Part shown: positions 5,332-5,412 of the stretch, one piece after another
Layout: each line of letters starts with the position of its first letter
Position numbering within the stretch: the stretch's first letter is position 1
Origin: Flavobacteriaceae bacterium TMED81
GTDB lineage: Bacteria; Bacteroidota; Bacteroidia; Flavobacteriales; Flavobacteriaceae
Direction: 5' to 3'
DNA: 5,412 nucleotides
Assembly: GCA_002171575.2 (NCBI GenBank)
Contig: NHEI02000029.1
Span: forward strand, 3,980 to 9,391
Notes under the pieces: model-generated
Database searches by the model: none
The model's input: only the letters and a program-made list of their open reading frames with translations
What the model was told of the DNA's origin: nothing
Position numbers and translations under genes: made by a program

Positions 5332-5412
5332 ATGAGTAAAGAACTAATCATTCGTTCAAAATCCTCATCTGTAGATTTTGCCTTGCTTAAGGACGGGAAA
5401 TTGATCGAATAT
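5332..5412 (+). CDS. rng: ribonuclease E/G family protein, N-terminal 27 codons only
   Basis: The frame opens at ATG 5332 and stays open to the window end. The visible MSKELIIRSKSSSVDFALLK... start matches Bacteroidota ribonuclease E/G proteins, which usually continue for about 510-520 residues with an S1 RNA-binding domain inside the N-terminal half and a catalytic part using two aspartates and Mg2+. None of that is in the window, so the name rests on the N-terminus and on the neighbours (HU, small basic protein). The enzyme cuts AU-rich single-stranded RNA in rRNA maturation and mRNA decay. The leader is unusually structured and holds a GGAGG. No promoter match lies in the leader, suggesting co-transcription with the HU gene. 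Confidence 0.85.
   Translation, partial: MSKELIIRSKSSSVDFALLKDGKLIEY

Noticed and set aside
1..5412. A hidden mobile, defence or CRISPR system
   Set aside because: No direct-repeat array, transposase, integrase, toxin-antitoxin pair or defence-type domain is readable on either strand; the genes are housekeeping or gliding genes in an order known from Flavobacteriia.

Overview
This is a compact chromosomal segment from a Bacteroidota bacterium, most likely class Flavobacteriia. The evidence is the pair of gliding-motility genes gldE and gldD behind ssb and mutY, the Bacteroidota-type promoter elements (TAnnTTTG), the absence of Shine-Dalgarno sites in front of nearly every gene, and the order HU gene / tiny basic protein / RNase E/G gene. 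Nothing marks it as a mobile or accessory region. I see no IS elements, integrases, tRNAs, rRNAs or CRISPR repeats, and no stretch over 300 bases lacks a gene.

Left part (1-1326): a drug/metabolite transporter of the EamA type runs off the left edge on the minus strand. Diverging from it is a small lipoprotein with a heavy-metal-associated domain and a cysteine/lysine-rich tail. Its stop codon overlaps that of gldD, which converges on it.

Middle (1323-4658, minus strand): mutY - ssb - gldE - gldD form a tightly packed block with gaps of 24, 10 and 8 bases. MutY removes adenine paired with 8-oxoguanine, Ssb covers single-stranded DNA, and GldE and GldD are membrane/lipoprotein parts of the Bacteroidota gliding and type IX secretion apparatus. 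A very good promoter match lies at the mutY-ssb junction, so ssb-gldE-gldD can probably be transcribed separately from mutY. gldE and gldD both start with non-ATG codons.

Right part (4706-5412, plus strand): an HU/IHF-type nucleoid protein, a 30-residue very basic protein (63% Lys/Arg/His, probably a ribosome-associated peptide) and the start of RNase E/G. The mutY and HU promoters appear to overlap back to back in the 105-base spacer. The 156 bases before the RNase gene hold four consecutive inverted repeats. The last contains a GGAGG sequence, unexpected in a lineage that hardly uses Shine-Dalgarno sites, and partly pairs it. That leader, the tiny basic gene and the HU protein lacking its intercalating proline are the points most worth following up. 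No wholly new defence or mobile system is visible.
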